The position numbers were made by a program, and so were the translations under genes. A DNA stretch of 64,000 bases from Halotalea alkalilenta (GTDB taxonomy: Bacteria; Pseudomonadota; Gammaproteobacteria; Pseudomonadales; Halomonadaceae). Shown here piece after piece: positions 16,925 to 24,826 of the stretch (positions within the stretch are counted from its first letter, which is position 1; every line of letters begins with the position of its first letter). The stretch covers positions 2,914,001 through 2,978,000 of the forward strand of contig NZ_CP015243.1 of the NCBI RefSeq assembly GCF_001648175.1, written 5' to 3'. The notes beneath the pieces were generated by a model, which had not been told where the DNA came from, ran no database searches, and worked only from the letters and a program-made list of their open reading frames with translations.

Positions 16925-17820
16925 TGCCCGTTGTTGCTCCAGCCAAGCTTGCTGCGACAGCTCTCGTAGTAGCTGTGCCCAAGTGGGTGAAGCAACTTGA
17001 GCCGCTCGGGCTTGCGCCTGATCCTCAGCACGTCGCCCGCATGGGTCAGCAGCTGGGTCTGGCCGTCGCAGCTGAGCAGTGGTTGCTGGTCGAGCTTGCC
17101 GCATACGTGAAGCCGGATCTCGCTGTCGGCCGGGACCACCAGCGGCCGGCTCGACAGCGTATGCGGGAACATCGGTACCAGCACCACCGCATCGAGCTTC
17201 GGATGCAGGATCGGACCACCGGCGGACAAGGCATAGGCGGTGGAGCCGGTGGGCGTTGCGATGATGATGCCGTCGGAGCGCTGGCGATAGACGAACAGGT
17301 CGTCGATGTAGAGGTCGAACTCGATCATCCGCGCAACCTGCCCGGGGTGGACCACCACGTCGTTGAGCGCATGGGCGCGAGCCACCGAGACGCCTTCGCG
17401 TTCGACCGTCGAGTCGAGCAGAAAGCGCTCCTCGAGCTCGAAGTGTCCGCTGAGCAGCTCGGCGAGCTTGAGCTCCATGTCGTCGGGAGAAATGTCGGTG
17501 AGAAAGCCGACTCGCCCTTGGTTGACGCCAACCACCGGCGTGCCGCTGGTGCACAGGCTACGAGCGGCGCCGAGCATGCTGCCATCGCCGCCGACCACGA
17601 TCGCCAGGTCACAGTTCGCTCCCAGCGTGGCCAGGCCGGCGCGCATGATATGCTGATTGGGCACCGCCTCGTCGGCTGCGGCATCGATGTATTCGACGCC
17701 CTCCTCGAGCACGACCCGATGACCGCGAGCGAGCAAGAAGCGCAGCAGCCGGCGCAGGGTTTCGTCGGTGTAGCGGCTGCCTGGACGGCCGATCAGGCCG
17801 ACCGTTCTGAATTGGGCCAT
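16921..17820 (-). CDS. nadK: NAD kinase
   Basis: 299-aa cytosolic enzyme that phosphorylates NAD+ to NADP+, essential in most bacteria. The GGDGSM catalytic/nucleotide motif lies at about residues 75-80, followed by GVNQGRVGFLTD, the HALNDVVVHPG block, and DGIIIATPTGSTAYALSAGGPI, which binds NAD. The start is set at ATG 17820 (MAQFRTVGLIGR), since the family begins just before the first beta strand; the 15 residues upstream have no homology. It is first in a two-gene unit with the metallophosphoesterase (4-base overlap) and divergent from the DUF1853 gene. Confidence 0.97.
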   Translation of the reverse strand: MAQFRTVGLIGRPGSRYTDETLRRLLRFLLARGHRVVLEEGVEYIDAAADEAVPNQHIMRAGLATLGANCDLAIVVGGDGSMLGAARSLCTSGTPVVGVNQGRVGFLTDISPDDMELKLAELLSGHFELEERFLLDSTVEREGVSVARAHALNDVVVHPGQVARMIEFDLYIDDLFVYRQRSDGIIIATPTGSTAYALSAGGPILHPKLDAVVLVPMFPHTLSSRPLVVPADSEIRLHVCGKLDQQPLLSCDGQTQLLTHAGDVLRIRRKPERLKLLHPLGHSYYESCRSKLGWSNNGQ

Positions 17821-17898
17821 GGAAGCTTTCCACTGATGGTTCGAGGGCGTGGCGATGCGGGCCATTATGCTGACTGCTGCTCACCGGGAGCAAACCGG

Positions 17899-18843
17899 AT
17901 GACGTTGCCCTGCGATCTGAGATTACCCGCCAGCGCGCACGCGGACCTCGCCTGGCTGCTCGATGCCCCGCCGCTGGCCCAGCCCGAGGGCACCCGCTAC
18001 CCTGCGCTGGACGCGCTCGGCGTGCTCGACCCGAGCTGGCGCCGCGGCCGCGCCGAGGAGGAGCCGCCCTTCGCCGCCTGGCTCGACGAGCGTCCGAGCC
18101 GGCGGCTGGGCGAGTACGTCGAACGGCTGTGGCAGTGGCTGATCGCACGCGCCCCCAACGCCGAGCTTATCGCCGCCAACCAAGTGCTGCGCGTCGACCA
18201 GCGCACCCTCGGCGAACTCGATTTGCTCTATCGGCGCCGCGACGCCCCCCACCGGCTGATTCACCTCGAACTGGCGATCAAGTTCTATCTTGGCCTCGAA
18301 CCCGGCCCCGGCGCGCCCGATTCAGCCCGGCGCTGGATCGGCACCGATGGCCGCGACAGCCTCGAGATCAAGCTTCGCCATCTCACCGAGCAGCAGACCC
18401 GGCTGCTCGACACCCCGCTCGCCCGCGCCGCGCTGGACCAGCGGCTGGGTGCCGCGTTGGCGGCTGAAACCGCAGGGCCGATCGAGCGCCAGTGCGCGAT
18501 GCTCGGCGTGCTCTTCCATCCCTGGCCCGACGCACTGCCCGCCCCCCGCGACGCCAAGCCCGGGCATCTCGTCGGACGCTGGCTGCACTGGAACCAATGG
18601 CCTGCGTTTCGTGCACGCTGTGCACCCGCGTATGGATTTCGTCTCGGCATGCCCCACGCACTGCATCCACCGCGCGACGCCAAGCTGCAACCGATCGATG
18701 CAATCGAACGCCAGCTCGCAGGGCACTTCGACCAGAGCGAGGGCCCCCGGCCGCTGCGGCTTGCCCTGTTCGACCCGGACGGCGAGCCGCTGATGCCGAC
18801 GATCGTCACCGCCCAGCGCTGGCCGCTGCGCGTGCCGCTGTGA
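17899..18843 (+). CDS. DUF1853 family protein
   Basis: 314-aa soluble protein of unknown function, assigned to DUF1853 from its overall pattern: N-terminal DLAWLLDAPPLAQ, the conserved RRLGEYVERLWQWLI, the acidic/basic core LGELDLLYRRRD and HLELAIKFYL (reminiscent of a PD-(D/E)XK nuclease-like E-x-K), and C-terminal GRWLHWNQW. Start ATG 17899 follows GGGAG by eight bases. The D...ExK arrangement in LGELDLLY...HLELAIKFY suggests a nuclease-like fold, which is inference. It is divergent from nadK and ends only three bases from the convergent EamA gene. Confidence 0.82.
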   Translation: MTLPCDLRLPASAHADLAWLLDAPPLAQPEGTRYPALDALGVLDPSWRRGRAEEEPPFAAWLDERPSRRLGEYVERLWQWLIARAPNAELIAANQVLRVDQRTLGELDLLYRRRDAPHRLIHLELAIKFYLGLEPGPGAPDSARRWIGTDGRDSLEIKLRHLTEQQTRLLDTPLARAALDQRLGAALAAETAGPIERQCAMLGVLFHPWPDALPAPRDAKPGHLVGRWLHWNQWPAFRARCAPAYGFRLGMPHALHPPRDAKLQPIDAIERQLAGHFDQSEGPRPLRLALFDPDGEPLMPTIVTAQRWPLRVPL

Positions 18844-18846
18844 CCC

Positions 18847-19728
18847 TCAAGCGATCGCCAAGCGGCGGCGCCTGCGGGTCCACCACAGGTTGAGCCACAG
18901 CGCGAAGCCGATCACCAACGCAGAGAGGGTCAGCCTCAGCACGTCCGCATCCCGGTTCCAGATCAGCACATTGACCGCCAGGCCCGCGGGCTTCAACGCC
19001 TCGTTCATGATCGCAAGCGTACCGGCATCGACGCGACGCGCGCCCTCGTTCCAGAAGAAGTAGCCCAGGCCGGAAGCGATCAGACCGAGCCACAGCAGCA
19101 CGCTCCACTGCACCGCCGTCGTCGCCGGTCGCGAAGCGTCACCGAAGAGCACGAAAGCAGGCACCACCAGGATCGCGGCGCCGACGTAGAACCAGCCGAA
19201 CTGATGCAACGCGGAGAGCTTGGTACCATCGACGGCGGCGAGCCCGGGCAGGCGCCGATAGGCGACCTGGCCGAGCGCGAAACAAAGATTCGAGGCCTGG
19301 ACCATCCAGAACCCTCGCCAGAAGCCCGGCTCCACGCCCGGATGGCTGATCAACAGCGCACCGACCACCGCAATCGCGGCGGTGCCCAGGTAGAATGGCG
19401 AGAACCGCTTGGCCAGCGCGTCGTCGATCAGGGTCACGTAGATCGGCGTCAGGATGGTGAAGAGCAGCACCTCGGGCACGCTGAGCAGTTCGAAGGATTG
19501 ATAGTAGAAGATGTACATCGCACCGATCTGCACCGCGCCGACCGCCATCAGACCGCACGCCGTACGCGGCGCGATGCGCCGCGGTCGCAGCAGCGGCAGG
19601 AACAGCAGCAGCGCGAGCAGGATGCGCACCAGCACCGAGAAGTAGCTATCCACCTGCCCTGAGAGATAAACGCCAATCAGGCTGAATGAGAACGACCACA
19701 AGAGCGTGACGCCCAGCAAGTAACCCAT
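18847..19728 (-). CDS. EamA-family (carboxylate/amino acid/amine type) transporter
   Basis: 293-aa membrane protein with ten predicted helices in two EamA repeats. The first begins GYLLGVTLLWSFSFSLIGVY; the second ends in ASGLGYFFWNEGARRVDAGTLAIMNEALKP, a segment typical of the YigM-like subgroup. It differs clearly from the other EamA protein at 9611-10504. A basic tail (WWTRRRRR) follows the last helix. The substrate is undetermined. It is convergent with DUF1853 and divergent from the DUF6314 gene. Confidence 0.87.
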   Translation of the reverse strand: MGYLLGVTLLWSFSFSLIGVYLSGQVDSYFSVLVRILLALLLFLPLLRPRRIAPRTACGLMAVGAVQIGAMYIFYYQSFELLSVPEVLLFTILTPIYVTLIDDALAKRFSPFYLGTAAIAVVGALLISHPGVEPGFWRGFWMVQASNLCFALGQVAYRRLPGLAAVDGTKLSALHQFGWFYVGAAILVVPAFVLFGDASRPATTAVQWSVLLWLGLIASGLGYFFWNEGARRVDAGTLAIMNEALKPAGLAVNVLIWNRDADVLRLTLSALVIGFALWLNLWWTRRRRRLAIA

Positions 19729-19806
19729 CGAGTGGTAAACCTTTTTGGAAATCTAAAGTTGACGACGATTATACGCCTTGGCGAGCGCATCAATGCAATC
19801 ACCCGA

Positions 19807-20229
19807 ATGGAATTCACCGCCCGCCCCCTGCCCGGCTCGAAGACCGGTTGGAACGGACGTGGCGAAGGCCGGGTCACCACCCATTCAGTCCTGGAGGGCG
19901 CCCGCCGAGTAGTGAGGCTCGACGAAGCCGGCGAGTTCTTCAGCGAGCAGCACCCTCGCCCGGTGGCATTTCGCAATCGTTATCGACTGACGTGGTTCGA
20001 TGACCGCCTGCGGCTGCACCATGAACGCCGCGGTGAGGCCAACGCGGTATGGCTGTTCGACCTGGTGGAGCACGACGATGGCACCGATTCGCTCCACAGC
20101 GAACAGCCCCATCCCTGCGGCAGCGACAGCTACAGTGCAACGCTGACCCTGACCCCGAGCGGCTTCTCGTTGAGCTGGAAGATCGAAGGGCCGCGCAAGA
20201 ACGAGTGCCTGTCGTACCGCTACAGCTGA
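19807..20229 (+). CDS. DUF6314 family protein
   Basis: About 140 aa, recognised by its C-terminal block HPCGSDSYSATLTLTPSGFS, then LSWKIEGPRKNECLSYRY, which matches the DUF6314 pattern (HxCGxDxY ... WxxxGPRKxxxxxxxY). A central FRNRYRLTWFDDRLRLHH fits the family beta-barrel-like, lipocalin-resembling core. The start is uncertain: ATG 19807 is the most plausible, while an open frame continues to 19732 into the divergent promoter region. No clear ribosome site was found. The function is unknown. The tandem repeat array begins about 20 bases after its stop codon. Confidence 0.7.
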   Translation: MEFTARPLPGSKTGWNGRGEGRVTTHSVLEGARRVVRLDEAGEFFSEQHPRPVAFRNRYRLTWFDDRLRLHHERRGEANAVWLFDLVEHDDGTDSLHSEQPHPCGSDSYSATLTLTPSGFSLSWKIEGPRKNECLSYRYS

Positions 20230-20249
20230 GCGCACCATCCCATGTCTCC

Positions 20250-21165
20250 AGATCCGCTTCGCTCGCTCAGGATGCTCGGAAATATCTCGAACCACGGCCT
20301 TGCCGCCGCCGCGCGATCCCTCGACTGGCGCCCCCATTGCCGAGCCAGCACCCGGTCTTGGCGCGTACAGGCGCCGCTCGGGACGAACGGGCGGGGGTAT
20401 GGTGCCGAGCCAGAACCCACCCCGCTGGTGCGCTGGTGGTGAGAAGTGAGGGACGAGCCACCCGGGCCGTTCGTGCCCTTCGACTCGCTTCGCTCGCTCA
20501 GGATGCTCGGAAATATCTCAAACCACGGCCTTGCCGCCGCCGCGCGATCCCTCGACTGGCGCCCCCATTGCCGAGCCAGCACCCGGCCTTGGCGCGTACA
20601 GGCACCGCTCGGGACGAACGGGCGGGGGTATCCGAGCCAGAACCCACCCCGCTGGTGCGCTGGTGGTGAGGAGTGAGGGACGAGCCACCCGGGCCGTTCG
20701 TGCTCTTCGACTCGCTTCGCTCGCTCAGGATGCTCGGAAATATCTCGAACCACGGCCTTGCCGCCGCCGCGCGATCCCTCGACTGGCGCCCCCATTGCCG
20801 AGCCGGCACCCGGCCTTGGCGCGTACAGGCGCCGCTCGGGACGAACGGGCGGGGGTATCCGAGCCAGAACCCACCCCGCTGGTGCGCTGGTGGTGAGGAG
20901 TGAGGGACGAGCCGCCCGGGCCGTTCGTGCCCTTCGACTCGCTTCGCTCGCTCAGGATGCTCGGAAATATCTCGAACCACGGCCTCATCGCCGCCGCGCG
21001 ATCCCTCGACTGGCGCCCCCATTGCCGAGCCAGCACCCGGCCTTGGCGCGTACAGGCGCCGCTCGGGACGAACGGGTTCATTGGTCCGTTCGTGGTGAGC
21101 CGGCGAGGGACGAGCCGAGTCGAACCACGGCCTTGCCACCACCGCGCGATCTCTCGATGCCAGTT
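20250..21165. repeat. Tandem array of ~227-bp GC-rich units (four copies)
   Basis: The anchor GCTTCGCTCGCTCAGGATGC occurs at 20256, 20487, 20714 and 20941, giving periods of 231, 227 and 227 bases. Each unit carries CCTCGACTGGCGCCCCCATT, GCGCGTACAGGC, CGGGACGAACGGGCGGGGG and CCCGCTGGTGCGCTGGTGG. The first unit has a four-base insertion. The last is truncated and diverges after about 21075. Open frames running through the array in several phases repeat with the unit and are not genes. This is the most expanded locus of the dispersed repeat seen elsewhere. Confidence 0.92.
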
Positions 21166-21196
21166 CCTCGCCCTCGGGGCGAACGCTTCTGGCGGC

Positions 21197-21388
21197 TCAA
21201 CCCAGTGCGATCACCCAGTCTTCGCCAAGCACTCCTTGGCGCTGGCTCTGACGGGTGATCAGCACCGGCTCCGGCGCGTGGACATGGAGATACTCCCCCG
21301 GCCTGCCGGTTACGCGGATCAACACTTCGACATCGCCCTTCTGCCGACGCAGCACCTCGAGATGCTCGATCAGCTCGGAGGTTTTCAT
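21197..21388 (-). CDS. Small hypothetical protein (63 aa)
   Basis: Complete small gene with a good ribosome site (GGAG seven bases before ATG 21388). The sequence begins KTSELIEHLEVLRRQKGDVE and continues VLIRVTGRPGEYLHVHAP, then a C-terminal strand. It is compact and alpha/beta-like, resembling short uncharacterised proteins in phage and bacterial genomes that start with a helix and a 'GDxEV' strand. No function can be assigned. It stands alone after the repeat array, about 130 bases downstream of the ABM-protein gene on the same strand. Confidence 0.6.
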   Translation of the reverse strand: MKTSELIEHLEVLRRQKGDVEVLIRVTGRPGEYLHVHAPEPVLITRQSQRQGVLGEDWVIALG

Positions 21389-21519
21389 CTGGATTCTCCA
21401 TCTCGGCCCGCTCGGGCTCGATCATCACTGACCGAGATGACACCAAGATGATGCCGGGGCGATGAATCGCCCCTGGCCGGATCCGCTCCGCGGTGAGCGC
21501 CACTGGCGTACGTGGTCAT

Positions 21520-21825
21520 TCACCGCCTGAGGGGATACTCCAGCGTGAACTCCCGCACCGTCTTGCGCTCCACGTACGGCGCCGATTCCCTATCGAATAT
21601 GCCGAAGTGGGCGGAGTCGAGATGCGCCTGGAATGCCGCAGCGTCCCTATAGACTTCGTAGAGACAGATGCGCTGCGGATCGGACTGATCGGTAAGGACA
21701 TCGAAGACCTCGCATCCCGCTTCCTTCTCGAGCGACGCTCGGGCGTTGGCCAGCATCAGCGGCATGAAGTCGTTCCTGCCGCCGGGCTTGAGCTTGAAGT
21801 CCACCGTGATGATGTAGCGACTCAT
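21520..21825 (-). CDS. Antibiotic-biosynthesis-monooxygenase (ABM) domain protein
   Basis: 101-aa dimeric ferredoxin-like ABM protein, from the family of YgiN-type quinol monooxygenases and LsrG-like isomerases. The opening SRYIITVDFKLKPGGRNDFM and the central QSDPQRICLYEVYRDAAAFQ, then AHLDSAHF, are diagnostic. Start 21825 gives the canonical first strand; the open frame upstream overlaps the dehydrogenase gene and is not conserved. AGGAGG lies 13 bases upstream, slightly far. It is the last gene of the TRAP/hydroxyacid cluster, so a role in handling a reactive carbonyl intermediate is possible. Confidence 0.85.
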   Translation of the reverse strand: MSRYIITVDFKLKPGGRNDFMPLMLANARASLEKEAGCEVFDVLTDQSDPQRICLYEVYRDAAAFQAHLDSAHFGIFDRESAPYVERKTVREFTLEYPLRR

Positions 21826-21868
21826 GGAATGTCCGTGCCTCCTAGGTGGGTGCATGCGGCCGAGCGGG

Positions 21869-22960
21869 TCACGCGCGCTGAGCGGCAAGTTCCGCCAGTA
21901 CTGCGCGAGTAATCGCGAGCGTGCCATCCTCGCCGCCGAACTCCACCGGGCGAATCCGCTCGGCATAGGCGCTATCCACCGCCGCGTGCAAGGCGTCGCT
22001 GGCGTCGGCGAGACAAGCGATGGAGTGCCGCTGCGCCAGCCAGTCCAGCATCATCGCGGTGGAAAGCAGCATCGCCGTGGGGTTGGCGATACCCTTGCCG
22101 GCGATGTCGGGGGCGCTGCCGTGGGCGGGTTGGAACAGAGCGTGCTGGTCGCCGATCTCGGCGCACGGCGCCAGCCCCATACCGCCGACGAGACCGCCGC
22201 CCAGATCGGAGATGATGTCGCCGAACATGTTCTCCATCACCAGCACATCATAGGCCCAGGGCTTGCGGATCAGGTCCAGCGCGATGGCGTCGATGTAGGC
22301 GCGGTCGGCGGCTACCGTGGGAAAGTCCGAGGCGCGCTCGTCGAAGATCTTCCTGAAAAACGCCATCGCGACGAAGACGTTCGATTTGTCGACGCAGGTG
22401 ACGCCGCCAGGCCGCCCGCGCCTTTGCTGGCGTCGTTCGGCCAGGCGGAAGGCGAAGTCGAATAGCCGCTCGCTGGTGGCGCGGGTGATCCGCAGGGTTT
22501 CCTCTGCCACCTGGTCGTGTTCGACGACGCCCTTCCCGCGCGAGTAGAAAAGCCCCTCCGTCGATTCACGGATGATCACGAGATCGATCTCATCCGACCT
22601 CGGGTCGGCGAGGACGCGCGGCGTATTCGGCAGTCGCCTGACCGGGCGCACGCCGGCATAGAGGCCGAACTCCCGACGCATCTCGAGGTGGGGGGCGATC
22701 TCCGTGCCGTCGGGATAGCGCACGTCCGGCAGCCCCATCGCACCGAACAGGATGGCATCCGCGCGGCGAGCGGCTTCGAAGCTCTCATCGGACAGCGCGG
22801 TGCCGGTCTGCGCATAGTGCAGGGCACCGCCTGCGTGGGTATGCTTGCGCAGTCGAAATCCGAAGCGCGCCTCCAACTGCTCGAGCACCGCGAGCGCGCT
22901 GTCCATGACCTCAATGCCGATGCCGTCTCCCGGCATCACGACGATATCGAGTTGGTTCAT
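21869..22960 (-). CDS. Isopropylmalate/tartrate dehydrogenase-type enzyme (TtuC/LeuB-like)
   Basis: 363-aa NAD-dependent beta-decarboxylating dehydrogenase. VVMPGDGIGIEVM lies at the N-terminus, then RESTEGLFYSRG, CVDKSNVF and the metal-binding NMFGDIISDLGGGLVGGMGL, followed by the adenosine-binding PAHGSAPDIAGKG. The ESTEG/FYSRG loop fits tartrate or D-malate dehydrogenases better than LeuB. ATG 22960 has AGGAG at about eight bases; an ATG two codons upstream is too close to it. Sitting in a TRAP operon with RraA-like and Ldh-like genes, it probably oxidises and decarboxylates a 2-hydroxy-dicarboxylate taken up by that transporter. Confidence 0.92.
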   Translation of the reverse strand: MNQLDIVVMPGDGIGIEVMDSALAVLEQLEARFGFRLRKHTHAGGALHYAQTGTALSDESFEAARRADAILFGAMGLPDVRYPDGTEIAPHLEMRREFGLYAGVRPVRRLPNTPRVLADPRSDEIDLVIIRESTEGLFYSRGKGVVEHDQVAEETLRITRATSERLFDFAFRLAERRQQRRGRPGGVTCVDKSNVFVAMAFFRKIFDERASDFPTVAADRAYIDAIALDLIRKPWAYDVLVMENMFGDIISDLGGGLVGGMGLAPCAEIGDQHALFQPAHGSAPDIAGKGIANPTAMLLSTAMMLDWLAQRHSIACLADASDALHAAVDSAYAERIRPVEFGGEDGTLAITRAVLAELAAQRA

Positions 22961-22982
22961 TTTCATCGCTCCTGTCGGCTTT

Positions 22983-23693
22983 TCAGCAGCTCGGCCCGGT
23001 GACCGGGCGCACGTGCGCGAATCTTGGATTGGCCCGAAACACCTCGGCTCGCTCGCCGCCGGCGCGCAGCTCATCGCCGATCACCCGCTCTATGCGCAGG
23101 AGCTCCTCGGCGTCTTCGACCACACTGGCGATCATTTGCTGCGGCACGACGACGACGCCGTCACCATCGCCCAGGATGTAGTCGCCCGGCGCAACCTGGA
23201 CCAGGCCACCGCCGCTGCCCGGCAGGGTCACCGGGATACCAGCGGCCACCGCGCGCCAGCGCCTGGCGCCGTTGACCGGAGTGAGCGCGCTCTGCACGCA
23301 GGGCAGCCCGAGTGCCCGGATCTCCTCGGCGTCACGAATCGCCCCATCCGTCACCACTGCCTGACAGCCCGCGCGCTGGAGGCTGTAGGCGACGAAGCCA
23401 CCGAGCAGCGCGCCGGTTCTGTAACCGCCGGATGCGATCACCAGGATCGATCCAGGGAAGGTGATGCTTTCCATCGTCTCGACAGGGAGCGCCGGCGACA
23501 CGGTCCGGGCATTGAGGATCGGCTCGCCGCGCAGGGTCGCGGCCCGCCCGGCGAAGCGCTTGCCCGGCGAGAGCGCGAACAGCTCGGCCGAAAGAGCGTG
23601 GCAGGGGATCCCGGCTTCATCGAGCACGTCGCTGACCTGCCCTGACTCCAGCTTGGCCAAACGGCCGAGCCACTGATCGTTTCGTTCGGTCAT
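22983..23693 (-). CDS. RraA-like protein (HMG/CHA aldolase or oxaloacetate decarboxylase family)
   Basis: 236-aa RraA-fold protein, a family that includes 4-hydroxy-4-methyl-2-oxoglutarate aldolase/oxaloacetate decarboxylase as well as the RNase E inhibitor RraA. Features seen are SGQVSDVLDEAGI near the N-terminus, ILVIASGGYRTGALLGGF, and the substrate-loop QAVVTDGAIRDAEEI with the conserved Arg-Asp. In an organic-acid catabolic operon the aldolase/decarboxylase role is far more likely than RNase E control. It overlaps the upstream Ldh-like gene by four bases. Confidence 0.88.
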   Translation of the reverse strand: MTERNDQWLGRLAKLESGQVSDVLDEAGIPCHALSAELFALSPGKRFAGRAATLRGEPILNARTVSPALPVETMESITFPGSILVIASGGYRTGALLGGFVAYSLQRAGCQAVVTDGAIRDAEEIRALGLPCVQSALTPVNGARRWRAVAAGIPVTLPGSGGGLVQVAPGDYILGDGDGVVVVPQQMIASVVEDAEELLRIERVIGDELRAGGERAEVFRANPRFAHVRPVTGPSC

Positions 23694-24781
23694 GTCCGGG
23701 CCTCCAGTTGATCGATCAGGTCGGCGTCACTGCCAAGCGTCCCTGCGAGGCTTACCACCTCATCCACCACCGACCGGCCGATCGGGATGCCCTCCTCCCT
23801 GTGCTTGATTTCCTTGCGATCCTCGATCTCGCCGGGCATCAGTATCTCCTCGGTGCCGGGAGCGAGCGTCGAGGCCTTCATGATCCCGATGTATTCATCC
23901 ATCCTCTGCTTGAACATGCCGATATCGATGAATGCACCGATGTCGATCGCGATGACGAAATGCCCGTTGCGCTGCGGCGCATCGAGATCGTCATAGAGAT
24001 TGGTGAGCTCCTGGCCGAACTTCCCACCGGTCAGCAGCCCGGAAAGGATTTCGCAGGCCAGGATCAGCCCCCATCCCTTGTGTCCACCGATCGGCAGGAT
24101 CCAGCCGCCCTTCTTCACCCAGTTGGGATCGTTGGTAGGATTCCCATCGCGATCGACCAGCCAGCCGTCCGGCAGGGTCATGCCCTTTTCGGCGTAGTAA
24201 AGGATCTTGCCGCGCGATGACATGCCAAGCGCCGCATCGAGAATGATCGGACGCGCCTTTTCGGTCGGCACACCGATCGCGATCGGCAACGGGCCCGTCA
24301 GCATGGTCTTGCCGCCCCAGACGGGCATGATCGGTGAGCCGTTGGTCGTCGCGATACCGATCATGTCGGCTGCGATCGCCCGCTTCACGTAGTAGGCGTT
24401 TTCGCCGTTGTGATTGGAGTTGCGAATGCCCACCGCGGCGATGCCGGTGCGTTTCGCCTTGTCGATCGCCAGATCCATCGCGCTCGAGGTCAGTACCGCC
24501 CCCAGCCCCTCCTCGCCATCGATCAGCGCGGTCGCAGGCGTTTCGCTGACCACTCGTCCCCGCGAGCCAGGCTTGAATCCCCCCCGCTGCAGCCGCTCGA
24601 TGTACACCGGTAGGCGCATGACGCCGTGTGAATTCATCCCGCGGACATCGGCCGATACCAGGGAGTCCGCGACGATCCTCGCATCCTCGACCGCCACCCC
24701 CACCCGGGTCAGCATGTCGGCGACCAGCGTTTCAAGCTTGGCGGCGTCGATCAGATAAGTCCCGTCATCTCGAATTTTCAT
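23690..24781 (-). CDS. Malate/L-lactate dehydrogenase (Ldh)-family oxidoreductase
   Basis: 363-aa NAD(P)-dependent 2-hydroxyacid oxidoreductase of the LDH2/YlbC (malate/ureidoglycolate/sulfolactate) family, unrelated to classical LDH. Seen are VSADVRGMNSHGVMRLPVYI, with the catalytic SHG(V)xR, GIRNSNHNGENAYYVKRAI with the conserved histidine, and the C-terminal GGHKGWGLILACEIL. Start 24781 is chosen since GAGGAG lies ten bases upstream; the longer start at 24799 overlaps that site. The next gene overlaps its stop. Together with the dehydrogenase/decarboxylase and RraA-like enzymes it implies stepwise oxidation of a hydroxylated carboxylate. Confidence 0.9.
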   Translation of the reverse strand: MKIRDDGTYLIDAAKLETLVADMLTRVGVAVEDARIVADSLVSADVRGMNSHGVMRLPVYIERLQRGGFKPGSRGRVVSETPATALIDGEEGLGAVLTSSAMDLAIDKAKRTGIAAVGIRNSNHNGENAYYVKRAIAADMIGIATTNGSPIMPVWGGKTMLTGPLPIAIGVPTEKARPIILDAALGMSSRGKILYYAEKGMTLPDGWLVDRDGNPTNDPNWVKKGGWILPIGGHKGWGLILACEILSGLLTGGKFGQELTNLYDDLDAPQRNGHFVIAIDIGAFIDIGMFKQRMDEYIGIMKASTLAPGTEEILMPGEIEDRKEIKHREEGIPIGRSVVDEVVSLAGTLGSDADLIDQLEART

Positions 24782-24826
24782 CGTGCTTTTACTCCTCATT
24801 GAGGATTGGTATGAGGCAGGGCCTCG

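Noticed and set aside
16925..17554. Upstream extension of the metallophosphoesterase frame
   Set aside because: Overlaps nadK out of frame; the ATGA overlap with a conserved start at 16924 is clearly the real one.
16924..17898. Upstream extension of the DUF1853 frame to 16924
   Set aside because: Runs antisense through nadK; the ribosome site and family start are at 17899.
20250..21165. CRISPR-like array
   Set aside because: Units are about 227 bp with no short repeat/spacer alternation; between-unit sequence is not variable.
20220..21258. Several overlapping open frames with repeated residues across the tandem array
   Set aside because: Phase changes with each 227-bp unit and both strands show similar frames; explained by repeat DNA, not protein repeats.
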